From the NCBI RefSeq assembly GCF_001434575.1, contig NZ_AZDA01000128.1, positions 1 through 41,400 of the forward strand: a DNA stretch of 41,400 nt. The letters are read 5' to 3'. Under the pieces are notes generated by a model. That model was given only the letters and a program-made list of their open reading frames with translations. It was not told the DNA's origin and searched no databases. The first letter of the stretch is position 1; the number at the start of each line of letters is the position of its first letter. This DNA is from Loigolactobacillus bifermentans DSM 20003. GTDB taxonomy: Bacteria > Bacillota > Bacilli > Lactobacillales > Lactobacillaceae. This document shows positions 15,184 to 23,262 of the stretch, in pieces. Both the position numbers and the translations under genes were made by a program.

Positions 15184-15805
15184 CATTACCCAGCTTTATC
15201 GTGCGCTAACCCAAGAAATTGGCCCTTCCGGCTGGTGGCCAGCGGATTCCAAGCTGGAAATTATGTTAGGAGCCTTGTTGGTCCAAAACACCAATTGGCG
15301 GAACGTGGCCCGTTCCTTGCAAAATCTCAAAGCGGCAACTGCATTTCAAGCAGATACTTTGCTGGCGTTAGATCAAGCCCAACTGACTGAACTCATTCGA
15401 CCAAGCGGCTTTTACCACAACAAGGCCATTGCCATTCGCACCGTGGCCACTTGGTTTGCACAGTATCACTGGGATTACGCCCACATTGCAACCCACTTTG
15501 GCACGGCGCTTCGGTCAGAATTATTAACGTTACGCGGGGTTGGACAGGAAACCGCAGATGTGTTTTTAGTCTTCATTTTCGATCAACCCGCCTTTATTGC
15601 CGATCATTATGCCCGCTTGCTTTTCCAGCAACTTGGCTATGCCAACACCCAAACTTATGCTGGTTTGCAACAACAGATCCAGCTACCTGCAAATTTTACA
15701 TTCCAAGATGCCCAAGAATTTCACGGCTTGATCGACGAATTTGGCAAGCAATTTCTACAACATTCCGGCGATTTTAGTCGCAGTCAACTGGCCCAACAAT
15801 TGTAA
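15176..15805 (+). CDS. HhH-GPD family DNA glycosylase
   Basis: A 209-residue endonuclease III superfamily protein. The helix-hairpin-helix LRGVGQETAD is at 119-128 and the catalytic Asp143 is in FIADHYARLL. The lyase Lys expected two positions after the GVG of the hairpin is Glu125, and the C-terminal four-cysteine iron-sulfur loop is absent, so it should be a monofunctional base-removing enzyme. Coupled to ogt, it probably removes alkylated bases. The start overlaps the ogt stop. Confidence 0.85.
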   Translation: MLSITQLYRALTQEIGPSGWWPADSKLEIMLGALLVQNTNWRNVARSLQNLKAATAFQADTLLALDQAQLTELIRPSGFYHNKAIAIRTVATWFAQYHWDYAHIATHFGTALRSELLTLRGVGQETADVFLVFIFDQPAFIADHYARLLFQQLGYANTQTYAGLQQQIQLPANFTFQDAQEFHGLIDEFGKQFLQHSGDFSRSQLAQQL

Positions 15806-15897
15806 TTATTGCGTTTTCTTTAAATAACCCGTTATGTCCTTCATAACCAGTGGTTTTTAGGTATAGTATTAGCGCATTAACATTTCTTGGAGGACTT

Positions 15898-16539
15898 ATG
15901 AAAAAAAACAAAACACATGCTGGGCGGATCATCGTTGGGACGATTTTCTTAATGGTTGGCCTCACCGCGCCCTTTGATTCTGGTCCATTAAGTGACAATT
16001 TAGCCGCCGGGGTCGTGGCGTTGGTCATGGCTTACTTTATTTTTCCTAAAAACATTCGTGCCTGGTTTTTAGGGTTGTTCCATCAACGACAACCGGCACA
16101 GCCCCAAAAGTTAAATGCGGATCAAACCGACTTTGTCACTTATGAGTTACAAAAAGTCGATCAATTGTCCGCGACAAATTTTACCAACTACTTTAAATTA
16201 CTGCTAACCAAACTGGGGTATGCGCATTTGGTGGTAATACCGGCAGTCCAACTGCAGGCCACCCACAAAAATCTGACCTACACCTTTTACTGCGATATTT
16301 CGAACAGCCCTTTTAGTGCGCAAGATGTGAATGCCTGCTTGCAACAGGCAGCACCAGCCGTTGGGCAAGGGATATTGGTCACTAATCAAATGGCCACGCC
16401 TCACGCCATTGAAGCCGCTCAAGCGCGCCACTACCAAATTTGGGATCGTAGCGCTTTGGCCGAATTATTAGCCGATAGTACGGTTAACGTCTCAAATGCA
16501 ACTTTAGCCCATGATTTAGAAAATTGGGCTGATTTTTAA
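15898..16539 (+). CDS. Membrane protein with Mrr-like restriction endonuclease domain
   Basis: A 213-residue protein. Residues 10-50 contain two membrane helices, then a linker, then a domain from about 80 to 200. Its later part, GILVTNQMATPHAIEAAQARHYQIWDRSAL in outline, matches the end of Mrr_cat nuclease domains, where a strand is followed by AxxxAxxxxIxLxDxxxL. The central acidic residue would be Asp in YCDISN, but the usual QxK is not clear, so activity is uncertain. The ATG at 15898 follows GGAGGACTT. Possible roles include cleavage of foreign DNA or membrane quality control. Single-gene unit with terminator. Confidence 0.65.
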   Translation: MKKNKTHAGRIIVGTIFLMVGLTAPFDSGPLSDNLAAGVVALVMAYFIFPKNIRAWFLGLFHQRQPAQPQKLNADQTDFVTYELQKVDQLSATNFTNYFKLLLTKLGYAHLVVIPAVQLQATHKNLTYTFYCDISNSPFSAQDVNACLQQAAPAVGQGILVTNQMATPHAIEAAQARHYQIWDRSALAELLADSTVNVSNATLAHDLENWADF

Positions 16540-16564
16540 AAAAGTCAGTGCTGCTGGCTTTTTT
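16538..16564 (+). terminator. Terminator after the Mrr-like gene
   Basis: AAAAAAGTCAG (16538-16548) pairs with CTGGCTTTTTT (16554-16564), one G-T pair, followed by ATTTT. Confidence 0.65.
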
Positions 16565-16610
16565 ATTTTGTGCTAGTATAGATGCCAACATCGATGAGAG
16601 AAGTGGTTAC

Positions 16611-17351
16611 ATGCACTGGAACACGCAATTATACGATCAAAAACACAATTTTGTCGCCAAATATGGCGAAAACTTACTGCATTTTTTACCGCAAGCACCA
16701 CAACAAACAATTTTAGATTTAGGCTGCGGCACGGGCACTTTAACCGCTGAGCTCCAAGACTACGGTCAAGTAACCGGCATGGATGCCTCTATTGACATGA
16801 TTGCCAAGGCTCGCCAGCACTATCCGCAACTAAAGTTTCAAGTTGGCAATGGGTTAACCTTAGCGCCTACGCCACAATATGATCTTATTTTCTCCAATGC
16901 CGTTTTTCATTGGATTCCCGATCATCCCACCTTATTGGCCCATATCTTCCAGGCTTTGAAACCTGGCGGCCAATTAATTTGTGAGTTTGGTGGCGCTGGT
17001 AATATTCAAACCATTGAAACCGGCTTTGCCCAAGCACTGGCCCAAGTTGGTGGTACTCACCAACAACGCTTTAATTTCCCCACCACAGATACGTTTGGTC
17101 AAGCGCTGACTCAGGCTGGTTTTCACGTGAAACATTTGGTAACGTTTAAACGACCAACCCCGCTGGCTGCTGGTGAAGCTGGCTTAGCCAACTGGGCCCG
17201 GCAATTTTTTGCACCTGACCTAGCGCACTTAACTGCGGCGCAACAAACTGCCGTTTTAGCTCAATTAGCGACCAACGTCTCTGAATTGTGGCAAAATGGC
17301 ACTTGGATCGCCGATTATCAACGACTTCAAGCGGTCGCCAGCAAACCTTAA
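16611..17351 (+). CDS. Class I SAM-dependent methyltransferase
   Basis: A 246-residue methyltransferase. Motif I LDLGCGTGTL is at 35-44, acidic motif II is MDASIDMI, and FSNAVFHWIPDH is the usual motif IV segment. The start MHWNTQLYDQKHNFVAKYGE and overall length resemble trans-aconitate methyltransferase-like proteins of Firmicutes, but the substrate is not evident. The ATG at 16611 is chosen over an in-frame upstream start because GAGAGAAGTGG precedes it and the family begins there. Confidence 0.85.
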   Translation: MHWNTQLYDQKHNFVAKYGENLLHFLPQAPQQTILDLGCGTGTLTAELQDYGQVTGMDASIDMIAKARQHYPQLKFQVGNGLTLAPTPQYDLIFSNAVFHWIPDHPTLLAHIFQALKPGGQLICEFGGAGNIQTIETGFAQALAQVGGTHQQRFNFPTTDTFGQALTQAGFHVKHLVTFKRPTPLAAGEAGLANWARQFFAPDLAHLTAAQQTAVLAQLATNVSELWQNGTWIADYQRLQAVASKP

Positions 17352-17362
17352 AAAATGGGTGG

Positions 17363-17467
17363 GCCATAATGCGTTTAGGTTCCGAGTATTAACGAAAAGT
17401 AGCTCCGGACTCTGGTTTTTGAGTCTGGAGCTACTTTGTTGTTAAAGGTCGGAATCTGCATTATGGC
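17363..17467. repeat. Long imperfect palindrome with perfect 10-bp ends
   Basis: A 105-bp inverted repeat. The ends GCCATAATGC (17363-17372) and GCATTATGGC (17458-17467) match perfectly, and the centre is a 17-bp stem (17396-17412 with 17421-17437, one wobble) around an 8-nt loop. The sections between (TTCCGA and TCGGAA) also pair. No T run follows, so it is not a simple terminator. It could be a miniature inverted-repeat element or a structured RNA between two convergent genes. Confidence 0.55.
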
Positions 17468-17477
17468 GCACGTTAGA

Positions 17478-17518
17478 GGCCGATTTTGTTCCTTTTTCAG
17501 ATAAATTTAAAATCGGCC
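17478..17518. repeat. Inverted repeat
   Basis: GGCCGATTTT (17478-17487) and AAAATCGGCC (17509-17518) form a perfect 10-bp stem with a 21-nt loop, 10 bp beyond the longer palindrome. Confidence 0.55.
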
Positions 17519-17598
17519 GGGTGCGGTGTGCAAACCAAAATAAGTAATTATGGCTCAGCCTCTTGTATTTTGTTAGACGCAGAACACCCTTCTACGAA

Positions 17599-19023
17599 CT
17601 AATGTGGTTCAGCAGCGTGCTGCTGAACGTTTTTAATTTGCGACGTGATGATCAAAGCAATCACCACTAAAATCAAGACGAACATAAAACCGGCGTGAGT
17701 TCCGCTGGTTAGCCCAGCCACGCCGACTTGACGCGCGCTGCCCATGGCAATCAAACTGGTTGCAATCGCCGTCGAAACAGCGCCGACAACTTGTTGCAAC
17801 GTATTCATCACCGCACTGCCATCTGCGCTGGTGGCACCTTTCAAACTACTTAAGCCGTAAGTTTGAACAGGCGACATGGCTAACGGCGCGCCGATCATTA
17901 ACACCACATGACCGAAGATCAACCAGGCAATGGAACTGTGCGCATTGCTAAAGAATAAGCACAACGCACCGATACCGGCAATCAAAAAACCGCCACGCGC
18001 CAACCACTTCGCACCGTGGCTATCGTATAAGCGACCAGCAATCGCAGACACAACAGCATTCATCACACCACCAGGCAGCATCACGATCCCGGTTAACGCC
18101 ACTGGTAATCCTAGCACCCGCTGTAAGTACATGGGTAACAAGTACATGCTGGCTAAAATAATACCAAAATCTAACATGACTAATAACGTGCCCACCGTAA
18201 ATTGCTTGGTTTTAAAGATTTTTAAATTAAGCATCGGTTGCGGCAACTGTAATTGGCGCCGTGCATAAACAACCAGCGCAATGATCCCGATCAACAACGC
18301 AACCAGTACTTGCCAAGATAGCCAGCCGAGGTCACTGGCCATTGACGCCCCCATCACGATCCCAGCAAAGCCGATGGTCGATGTCACAATTGACAACCAA
18401 TCCACAGGTGTTTTCGTTTGCGGATAAATATTATCCAACCCAATTTCGGTTAACACAAAAGCAAGCACCAAAACAGGCACAAATAATCCGAAAATATAAT
18501 GCCACGTCAATTTAGCCAGAATCAGACCCGTTATGGTGGGCCCCACAGCTGGTGCAACCATGATCACCAAAGATGCTAACCCCATGATCGTCCCTAATTT
18601 ATAAGATGGAAAAATTTGTAATGCCACTGAAAACATCAATGGCAACACTACACCAGTTCCGATGCCTTGCATCATTCGGCCGAGTAATACCATGGGAAAA
18701 GCACTGGCTAAAGCCGAGATCAAGGCCCCTAACATAAAAGCACCTAATGCAAATAAAACGATCCGCTTTGTCGTAAACCATTTTGTGATCAAACTTGATA
18801 ACGGCATGCAGATTCCAATGACTAACATGTAACCTGTGACCAACCATTGTACGGTGCCCTGAGTCACATGCAACGCGGTCATTAAGCTTGGTAACGCAAT
18901 GTTTAAGGCCGTTTCTGAAAACATCCCAACAAATGAACCGATCATTAACCCTAAAATGGCCAAATTGGGATGGGCGATTTTAACCCGCGCCTGGGGCATT
19001 TCTTTTGTTTGTGTTGCTTGCAT
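17599..19023 (-). CDS. DHA2-family MFS drug efflux transporter
   Basis: A 474-residue transporter with about 14 membrane helices, the size of EmrB/QacA/LmrB proteins, exporting drugs or toxic metabolites against protons. VAPAVGPTITG near residue 155 is the antiporter motif C. It is preceded by a TetR-family gene with a 61-bp gap on the same strand, the usual regulator-pump unit. Substrates unknown. Confidence 0.9.
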   Translation of the reverse strand: MQATQTKEMPQARVKIAHPNLAILGLMIGSFVGMFSETALNIALPSLMTALHVTQGTVQWLVTGYMLVIGICMPLSSLITKWFTTKRIVLFALGAFMLGALISALASAFPMVLLGRMMQGIGTGVVLPLMFSVALQIFPSYKLGTIMGLASLVIMVAPAVGPTITGLILAKLTWHYIFGLFVPVLVLAFVLTEIGLDNIYPQTKTPVDWLSIVTSTIGFAGIVMGASMASDLGWLSWQVLVALLIGIIALVVYARRQLQLPQPMLNLKIFKTKQFTVGTLLVMLDFGIILASMYLLPMYLQRVLGLPVALTGIVMLPGGVMNAVVSAIAGRLYDSHGAKWLARGGFLIAGIGALCLFFSNAHSSIAWLIFGHVVLMIGAPLAMSPVQTYGLSSLKGATSADGSAVMNTLQQVVGAVSTAIATSLIAMGSARQVGVAGLTSGTHAGFMFVLILVVIALIITSQIKNVQQHAAEPH

Positions 19024-19084
19024 AACATTGAACCATCCTTATTTAATGTCGTTGTTATGAATTAAGGCGGTTCGTTTTCGGACA

Positions 19085-19651
19085 CTAGGCTGGTAATTGC
19101 GCGCGAATCAATTGTTGCAATAAACGGGCGGTGACCAGCAATTGTTCCGGCTGGCCTTTCGTCGCTACAATGGTACAAGAACCTTCAGTAGCAGCTTGAA
19201 TCAGCTGTCCTAATGCTGCTGCCGCCTCACTAGCGATACCACTGGCTTCCAATTTTGCTGTATACATGGCCTCCAGTTCCGTAAACAGTCGGGTGCAAGC
19301 TTGTTGTAGACTAGGCTCATCTGTGGTTTCTAATGCAACTAAACTAATGGAAACATTATCCAAATGGCCTGTTTCTGAAATATGCGCAGCAATTTCACTA
19401 AATAAGCGTTCAATGGCCTTAGCGGGATCGACCTCACTGGCTAAAGCAGCCTGAACGTGATTTTTAATATTTGTGCCGGCATAATCAATGGCAGCCGCGA
19501 TCAACTCTGTTTTGCCTTTGGGAAAATAATAATAAAGTGACCCTTTAGGCGTGCCACTGACCTTTAAAATTTCAGCCAATCCGGTTGCCCGCACGCCTTG
19601 ACGTTGAAACAACGTTGCGGCAGTGACAATCAATTTTTCACGTGTACTCAT
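19085..19651 (-). CDS. TetR-family repressor, LmrA/YxaF type
   Basis: A 188-residue repressor. The N-terminal HTH (TGLAEILKVSGTPKGSLYYYFPKGKTEL in outline, residues 20-50) and the C-terminal ligand domain follow the LmrA/YxaF subgroup. The ATG at 19651 follows AAGGAGGAACGC; an in-frame extension to 19729 is rejected. The promoter region contains TATAGACCAGTTGTTATA around 19666-19685, which resembles the TAGACC half-sites bound by this subgroup, so autorepression and control of the downstream pump are likely. Confidence 0.88.
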   Translation of the reverse strand: MSTREKLIVTAATLFQRQGVRATGLAEILKVSGTPKGSLYYYFPKGKTELIAAAIDYAGTNIKNHVQAALASEVDPAKAIERLFSEIAAHISETGHLDNVSISLVALETTDEPSLQQACTRLFTELEAMYTAKLEASGIASEAAAALGQLIQAATEGSCTIVATKGQPEQLLVTARLLQQLIRAQLPA

Positions 19652-19665
19652 GCGTTCCTCCTTAA

Positions 19666-19713
19666 TTATAACAACTGGTCTATATATTAATCCTGCTGTC
19701 CCTATTTCGTCAA
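19666..19713 (-). promoter_or_regulatory. Promoter and likely operator of the tetR-DHA2 operon
   Basis: Minus strand TTGACG (19708-19713), 17-bp spacer, TTAATA (19685-19690), with TATAGACCAGTTGTTATA just downstream. Confidence 0.55.
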
Positions 19714-19729
19714 GCCTTGAACTGATCAA

Positions 19730-19974
19730 ACATCACACACTGGGAAATTGTATTTAGGCGCCTGGCTTAAGCGTTCTTTGGCTGCTAACCGAATAGGCTG
19801 GCAATTGCTGTTTCTTGGCCGTGACCCTATTGAGTAGCTATCAATGCCGTGTGCAATTCGATTCACATGGGCGTGGGCCTCAACAGGCGCCAGCACCTCC
19901 CCACCGTGCCTGACTGAACGTTATCCTTTTCATTATAGTAGTCGCACGCTGCGGGGTAAACGATTTAATTTCAG
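19730..19974. other. Gene-free stretch with an open minus-strand frame
   Basis: On the minus strand a stop-to-stop frame of about 65 codons runs from about 19926 to 19734, including VLAPVEAHAHVNRIAHGI. It has no good start or ribosome binding site. GGCGCCTG near 19756 and CAGGCGCC near 19892 are an inverted pair. I cannot assign it. Confidence 0.3.
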
Positions 19975-20004
19975 TTGACGCTGCGCCCCTTAAACCTCTA
20001 AGAT
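19975..20004 (+). promoter_or_regulatory. Promoter of the AEC transporter gene
   Basis: TTGACG (19975-19980), 18-bp spacer, TAAGAT (19999-20004). Confidence 0.6.
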
Positions 20005-20032
20005 AGTGAAGACAGTTACAAATGATGAAGGG

Positions 20033-20974
20033 ATGGTTTTATTGGCTGAATTTCAAATTGTGATCCAACAAATTGGTTTGTTTGTGATTTACATGATCAT
20101 GGGTGTATTACTGGTGAAAACCAAGGTTTTAAATGAGCGTGGGATTGCTGGGGTCTCTGCAGTGGTAATCAAATTAGCCTTACCGCTGTTGATTTTTACC
20201 AACACACTGCACGGGGTTACTCGTACCGTCTTATTTCAAACCTGGCCGCTATTAGTGCTGGCGGCACTTTTATACGGGCTATTGCTAGCTTTAGGAACAG
20301 TGGCCGCAAGTTTGTTTCATTTACAGGCGCCACGGCGGCAAGTATTTGAAGCCGTTAGTCTATTTGGGAATGTGGGCTTTATGGGAATTCCCATTCTTAC
20401 CAGCTTATTTCCCAGTCGGGGCATGTTATACGTGGCCGTATTTTCCATTGTGGACCAGCTGATGTTATGGACCGTTGGCATCAAGTTAACCAGTGGCGAG
20501 CGCTTTAACTGGCATAAATTGATCAGCCCCGCCACCGTCGGCATCGCGTTGGCGTTGCTGATGATTTTAGTCGGGGTGCAGTTACCGCCCTATTTAGACG
20601 GCGCCCTTAGTAAAGTCGGGGCCACGGCGACCCCGCTGGCATTGATCTACTTAGGCGCCGTGTTTGCTGGTTTGCAAATTAGGCGCTACTTAAAGTGCCG
20701 GGAACTATACGGCTTAGTGCTCTATAAAATGCTGATCTTGCCATTGCTGATTTTTATGGCGTTGCAGTTTGTGCCGATTCCAGCTAGTATGCGTTTTACG
20801 CTGATGGTCCTGACGGGGATGCCGGCAATGTCCGCAATCGTCATGTTAGCCAAACATGCTGGCTCGGATGGTGATTATGCGGTTGGGGCAGTATTTGTCA
20901 CAACCATTGCTGCCATTTTCACCCTTCCAATCATCTGCTGGATCGCTGTTCAATGGCTACTTCCACTGTTCTAA
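20033..20974 (+). CDS. AEC-family transporter (auxin efflux carrier / malate permease type)
   Basis: About 313 residues with ten membrane helices, of the AEC family, whose bacterial members carry malate, malonate or other organic anions. GVSAVVIKLALPLLIFTNTL and SLFGNVGFMGIPI are typical N-half segments with the conserved Asn-Xn-Gly-Ile-Pro. The start is uncertain: GTG at 20006 is too close to the -10 box; ATG at 20033 directly follows AAGGG; TTG at 20042 has better spacing from it. The stop is three bases before the MarR promoter. Cargo not predictable. Confidence 0.82.
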   Translation: MVLLAEFQIVIQQIGLFVIYMIMGVLLVKTKVLNERGIAGVSAVVIKLALPLLIFTNTLHGVTRTVLFQTWPLLVLAALLYGLLLALGTVAASLFHLQAPRRQVFEAVSLFGNVGFMGIPILTSLFPSRGMLYVAVFSIVDQLMLWTVGIKLTSGERFNWHKLISPATVGIALALLMILVGVQLPPYLDGALSKVGATATPLALIYLGAVFAGLQIRRYLKCRELYGLVLYKMLILPLLIFMALQFVPIPASMRFTLMVLTGMPAMSAIVMLAKHAGSDGDYAVGAVFVTTIAAIFTLPIICWIAVQWLLPLF

Positions 20975-20977
20975 CCA

Positions 20978-21022
20978 TTGACAAAAGGCTTGCTTTGGAA
21001 TTTAATGGAGATATCCATTAAA
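20978..21022 (+). promoter_or_regulatory. marR promoter with overlapping dyad operator
   Basis: TTGACA (20978-20983), 17-bp spacer, TTTAAT (21001-21006). TTTAATGGA (21001-21009) and TCCATTAAA (21014-21022) form a perfect 9-bp inverted repeat over the -10 and start site, fitting autorepression by the MarR protein encoded next. Confidence 0.7.
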
Positions 21023-21041
21023 TTTGAAAGTAGGTCCTTTT

Positions 21042-21476
21042 TTGCAAACATCGCCTTTAACCAAATACCTTTCTGGCGTTTATCGCCTGTCAAAAGGTGC
21101 TTTGAATCAGCAAATCGCTAAATTAAATGTGCGCGCCACTCAAAGTGATCTATTGCTCTTTATCAGCGATCATCCTAACCTGACCCAGGCAAAAATTGCC
21201 AAAGCCAACAGTGTTGACCCTAGCTTACTTGCCAAGGACCTGCAGGTATTGGAACAACACGGCTGGGTTCAGCGTCAGGCCAACCCCGCCGATAAACGCA
21301 GTCGTTTGGTGGCCCTCACCGCTACTGGTGAACAAACCGCTGCTGAATTGAAAAACCTCAACGCCCAATGGTGGCAACAATTTTCCCAAGCCCATCCTGA
21401 GATCGACTTAGCACAATTACAACACGAATTAGAACATGTTTATGACGCCTTGCGCCAGGAGGCACCACATGACTAA
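21042..21476 (+). CDS. MarR-family transcriptional regulator
   Basis: About 144 residues. The winged helix LTQAKIAKANSVDPSLLAKDLQVLEQ and the wing with NPADKRSRLVALTATGE are typical MarR. Two TTG starts are possible: 21024 lies only about 11 nt after the predicted transcript start, whereas 21042 has AAAGTAGGT before it and is preferred. It overlaps the YitT-like gene by 8 nt, so it probably represses itself and that membrane protein through the operator at 21001-21022. Ligand unknown. Confidence 0.85.
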   Translation: MQTSPLTKYLSGVYRLSKGALNQQIAKLNVRATQSDLLLFISDHPNLTQAKIAKANSVDPSLLAKDLQVLEQHGWVQRQANPADKRSRLVALTATGEQTAAELKNLNAQWWQQFSQAHPEIDLAQLQHELEHVYDALRQEAPHD

Positions 21477-22119
21477 TACTTGGCAACATCAATTACGCCA
21501 TTATGCTACTTTGGTGCTGGGAATTTTAATCATGGCCATGAGTATTGCCTTAGCCAAAATTGCCACCCTAGGCACTTCCCCAATCTCTAGCGTCCCTAAT
21601 GTACTATCGATCATTACCCCACTGACGATTGGTCAAAACACTATGATTTTCATGACGTTAGTGGTGGTCTTAGAAGCCATTGTTCTGGGACGTGATTTTA
21701 GTTGGCGGAACGTGCTTCAATTGGTGCCGACCATTATCTTTAGTGCACTGATCGACTTTTTTATGACTGTCTTTAGCTTTTTAACCCCGCAAACTTACTG
21801 GGCCAAAGCGATTCTCACCTTGATCAGTACGGTCTGCTTAGCCTGGGGTGTCTTTTTCGAAGTCAACTCCCGAGCCATTGTCATGGCAGGAGAAGGCATT
21901 GCCGCGGCCTTAGCTTTTCGTTTCCATCAACCCTTTGCCAAAATGAAAGTTCGTACCGACATTACGATGGTGGTCATGGCAATCGGCTTGGCCTTTATTT
22001 TCAGTCATCGTTTGATCGGCGTGCGTGAAGGCACCTTAGTGGCAGCCATCCTCACCGGACGTATCATTGGGTGGATCGAAGCACATTTTAGCGGTTTACA
22101 AAATTGGTTGCAACACTAA
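21469..22119 (+). CDS. YitT/YczE-like integral membrane protein
   Basis: A 216-residue protein with about five hydrophobic helices. ALAKIATLGTSPISSVPNVLS near the N-terminus is the family signature of YczE/YyaS/YitT proteins. Function is unestablished; with a MarR repressor it may be an export or stress-related protein. ATG at 21469 has CAGGAGG upstream, within the end of marR. Confidence 0.78.
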   Translation: MTNTWQHQLRHYATLVLGILIMAMSIALAKIATLGTSPISSVPNVLSIITPLTIGQNTMIFMTLVVVLEAIVLGRDFSWRNVLQLVPTIIFSALIDFFMTVFSFLTPQTYWAKAILTLISTVCLAWGVFFEVNSRAIVMAGEGIAAALAFRFHQPFAKMKVRTDITMVVMAIGLAFIFSHRLIGVREGTLVAAILTGRIIGWIEAHFSGLQNWLQH

Positions 22120-22212
22120 AACGTTTACATGAACTTATTGCTACCATCCCTATTTCATCTGCGGTATACTAGTCCCTGTTTAAAAAGAAATTACCGTGGA
22201 GGCACATGAAAC

Positions 22213-22599
22213 ATGAAATCAATTAATCGTTTTGGACTGGGCGTACTAGTCGTCGCTGCATTTGGGTTATTAGGCGGCTGGCAAAGTCAACTTGATGTAC
22301 GCGTTCCGGCAACCGCATCTGCTAGCTCAACGCAGATCCAAGGCATCACATCTGCCGGTGCTAAGGTACAATTTACCCGTAATGGGCAAGTTGTGGAAAA
22401 CACCAGTGCTGACGCACAAGGCCATTTTGTTGCCCGGCATTTAGCTGCTGGTACTTACCAAGTTGTGGCCACACAAAACGGTCGCCAAAGTACCTCCCAA
22501 ACCTTAAAAGTGACAAATCAAAAGGCCAACGCTGCTGCTAATGATGGCGCAACACAACCTAGCCAAACAAAGCAACGTATCGAACAACGTTGGCGTTAA
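22213..22599 (+). CDS. Small secreted protein with Ig-like fold
   Basis: A 128-residue protein with an N-terminal signal or anchor segment (GLGVLVVAAFGLLGGW). Residues 40-102 read as one small beta-sandwich repeat, GAKVQFTRNGQVVENTSADAQGHF then LAAGTYQVVATQNG, which is the pattern of carboxypeptidase-regulatory or SpaA-like domains. The tail is Ala/Gln-rich and basic. No LPXTG or further domain. GGAGG precedes the start. Role unknown, probably at the cell surface. Confidence 0.7.
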   Translation: MKSINRFGLGVLVVAAFGLLGGWQSQLDVRVPATASASSTQIQGITSAGAKVQFTRNGQVVENTSADAQGHFVARHLAAGTYQVVATQNGRQSTSQTLKVTNQKANAAANDGATQPSQTKQRIEQRWR

Positions 22600-22605
22600 G
22601 CTTTG

Positions 22606-22637
22606 AAACCACATGCGACTTGCATGTGGTTTTTTAA
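22606..22637 (+). terminator. Terminator
   Basis: AAACCACATGC (22606-22616) pairs with GCATGTGGTTT (22622-22632), then T-rich tail. Confidence 0.8.
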
Positions 22638-22689
22638 TTGCCATTGGCCACCCTTTCAAAGATTTTTTATCAAAACACAGGCGTATCAA

Positions 22690-22727
22690 TTGCGCTGAGC
22701 TTCACATATCAATTATGATAATGATAA
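22690..22727 (+). promoter_or_regulatory. Promoter with PerR/Fur-like box
   Basis: TTGCGC (22690-22695), 18-bp spacer, TATGAT (22714-22719). TTATGATAATGATAA at 22713-22727 covers the -10 and matches the PerR consensus TTATAATNATTATAA at 13 of 15 positions. Confidence 0.55.
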
Positions 22728-22754
22728 GATAAATTATGCGAAGGGGTGTTTTTC

Positions 22755-23228
22755 ATGTTGGGACGATCATTCAAACGAGGTTTTATGTTGCTGTTAGGTT
22801 TATCACTATTTGGAACAGCTGTTGCGGCGCAAAATAATGAAAGCGGTTCCTTAAAAGTCGATATTCTCGCGCCAATTGAACAAGTAACGCCACTATTGGC
22901 CAATTGCGCTTATGATTTAACCGGGTCCCAATCAACAACTGTAACGCAAGTTAATTTTTACTTAGCCCCACACACGACGGCTGATAACATCAAAGCCGTT
23001 GAAACCAACATTCAACTTTATACCGCACCAGCCTTAGGTCAAAAGGCCACTGTGGTCAAAACATTAACACCAACGTTAGCTGTTGATCCGGCAACCAATG
23101 CTTGGGTGGGCAACGCAACGTTTGATAACTTAGATAGTTTCTGGTTTGTACAAGGCTTTATCACAGTGGTTCGCAATGATGGCACCGTGCAAACCACCCC
23201 GATCAGTCTCCGCCAGATGATGCTTTAA
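22755..23228 (+). CDS. Small secreted protein of unknown function
   Basis: A 157-residue protein with a clear signal peptide (MLLLGLSLFGTAVAAQ, cleavage likely after AVA-A). The mature part is mostly beta-strand-like and has one cysteine. I recognise no family. The ATG at 22755 is chosen because AAGGGGTG precedes it. A PerR/Fur-like box on its promoter suggests response to peroxide or metal levels. Confidence 0.7.
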   Translation: MLGRSFKRGFMLLLGLSLFGTAVAAQNNESGSLKVDILAPIEQVTPLLANCAYDLTGSQSTTVTQVNFYLAPHTTADNIKAVETNIQLYTAPALGQKATVVKTLTPTLAVDPATNAWVGNATFDNLDSFWFVQGFITVVRNDGTVQTTPISLRQMML

Positions 23229-23252
23229 AGCCTGTGATCAGGCTTTTTTAAT
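23227..23252. terminator. Bidirectional terminator
   Basis: AAAGCCTG (23227-23234), loop TGAT, CAGGCTTT (23239-23246), T run on plus strand; it lies between two convergent genes. Confidence 0.7.
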
Positions 23253-23262
23253 TGGTCAACTA

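Noticed and set aside
22117-22130. cre-like CTAAAACGTTTACA
   Set aside because: Two mismatches in the first two conserved positions and no promoter with matching geometry around it.
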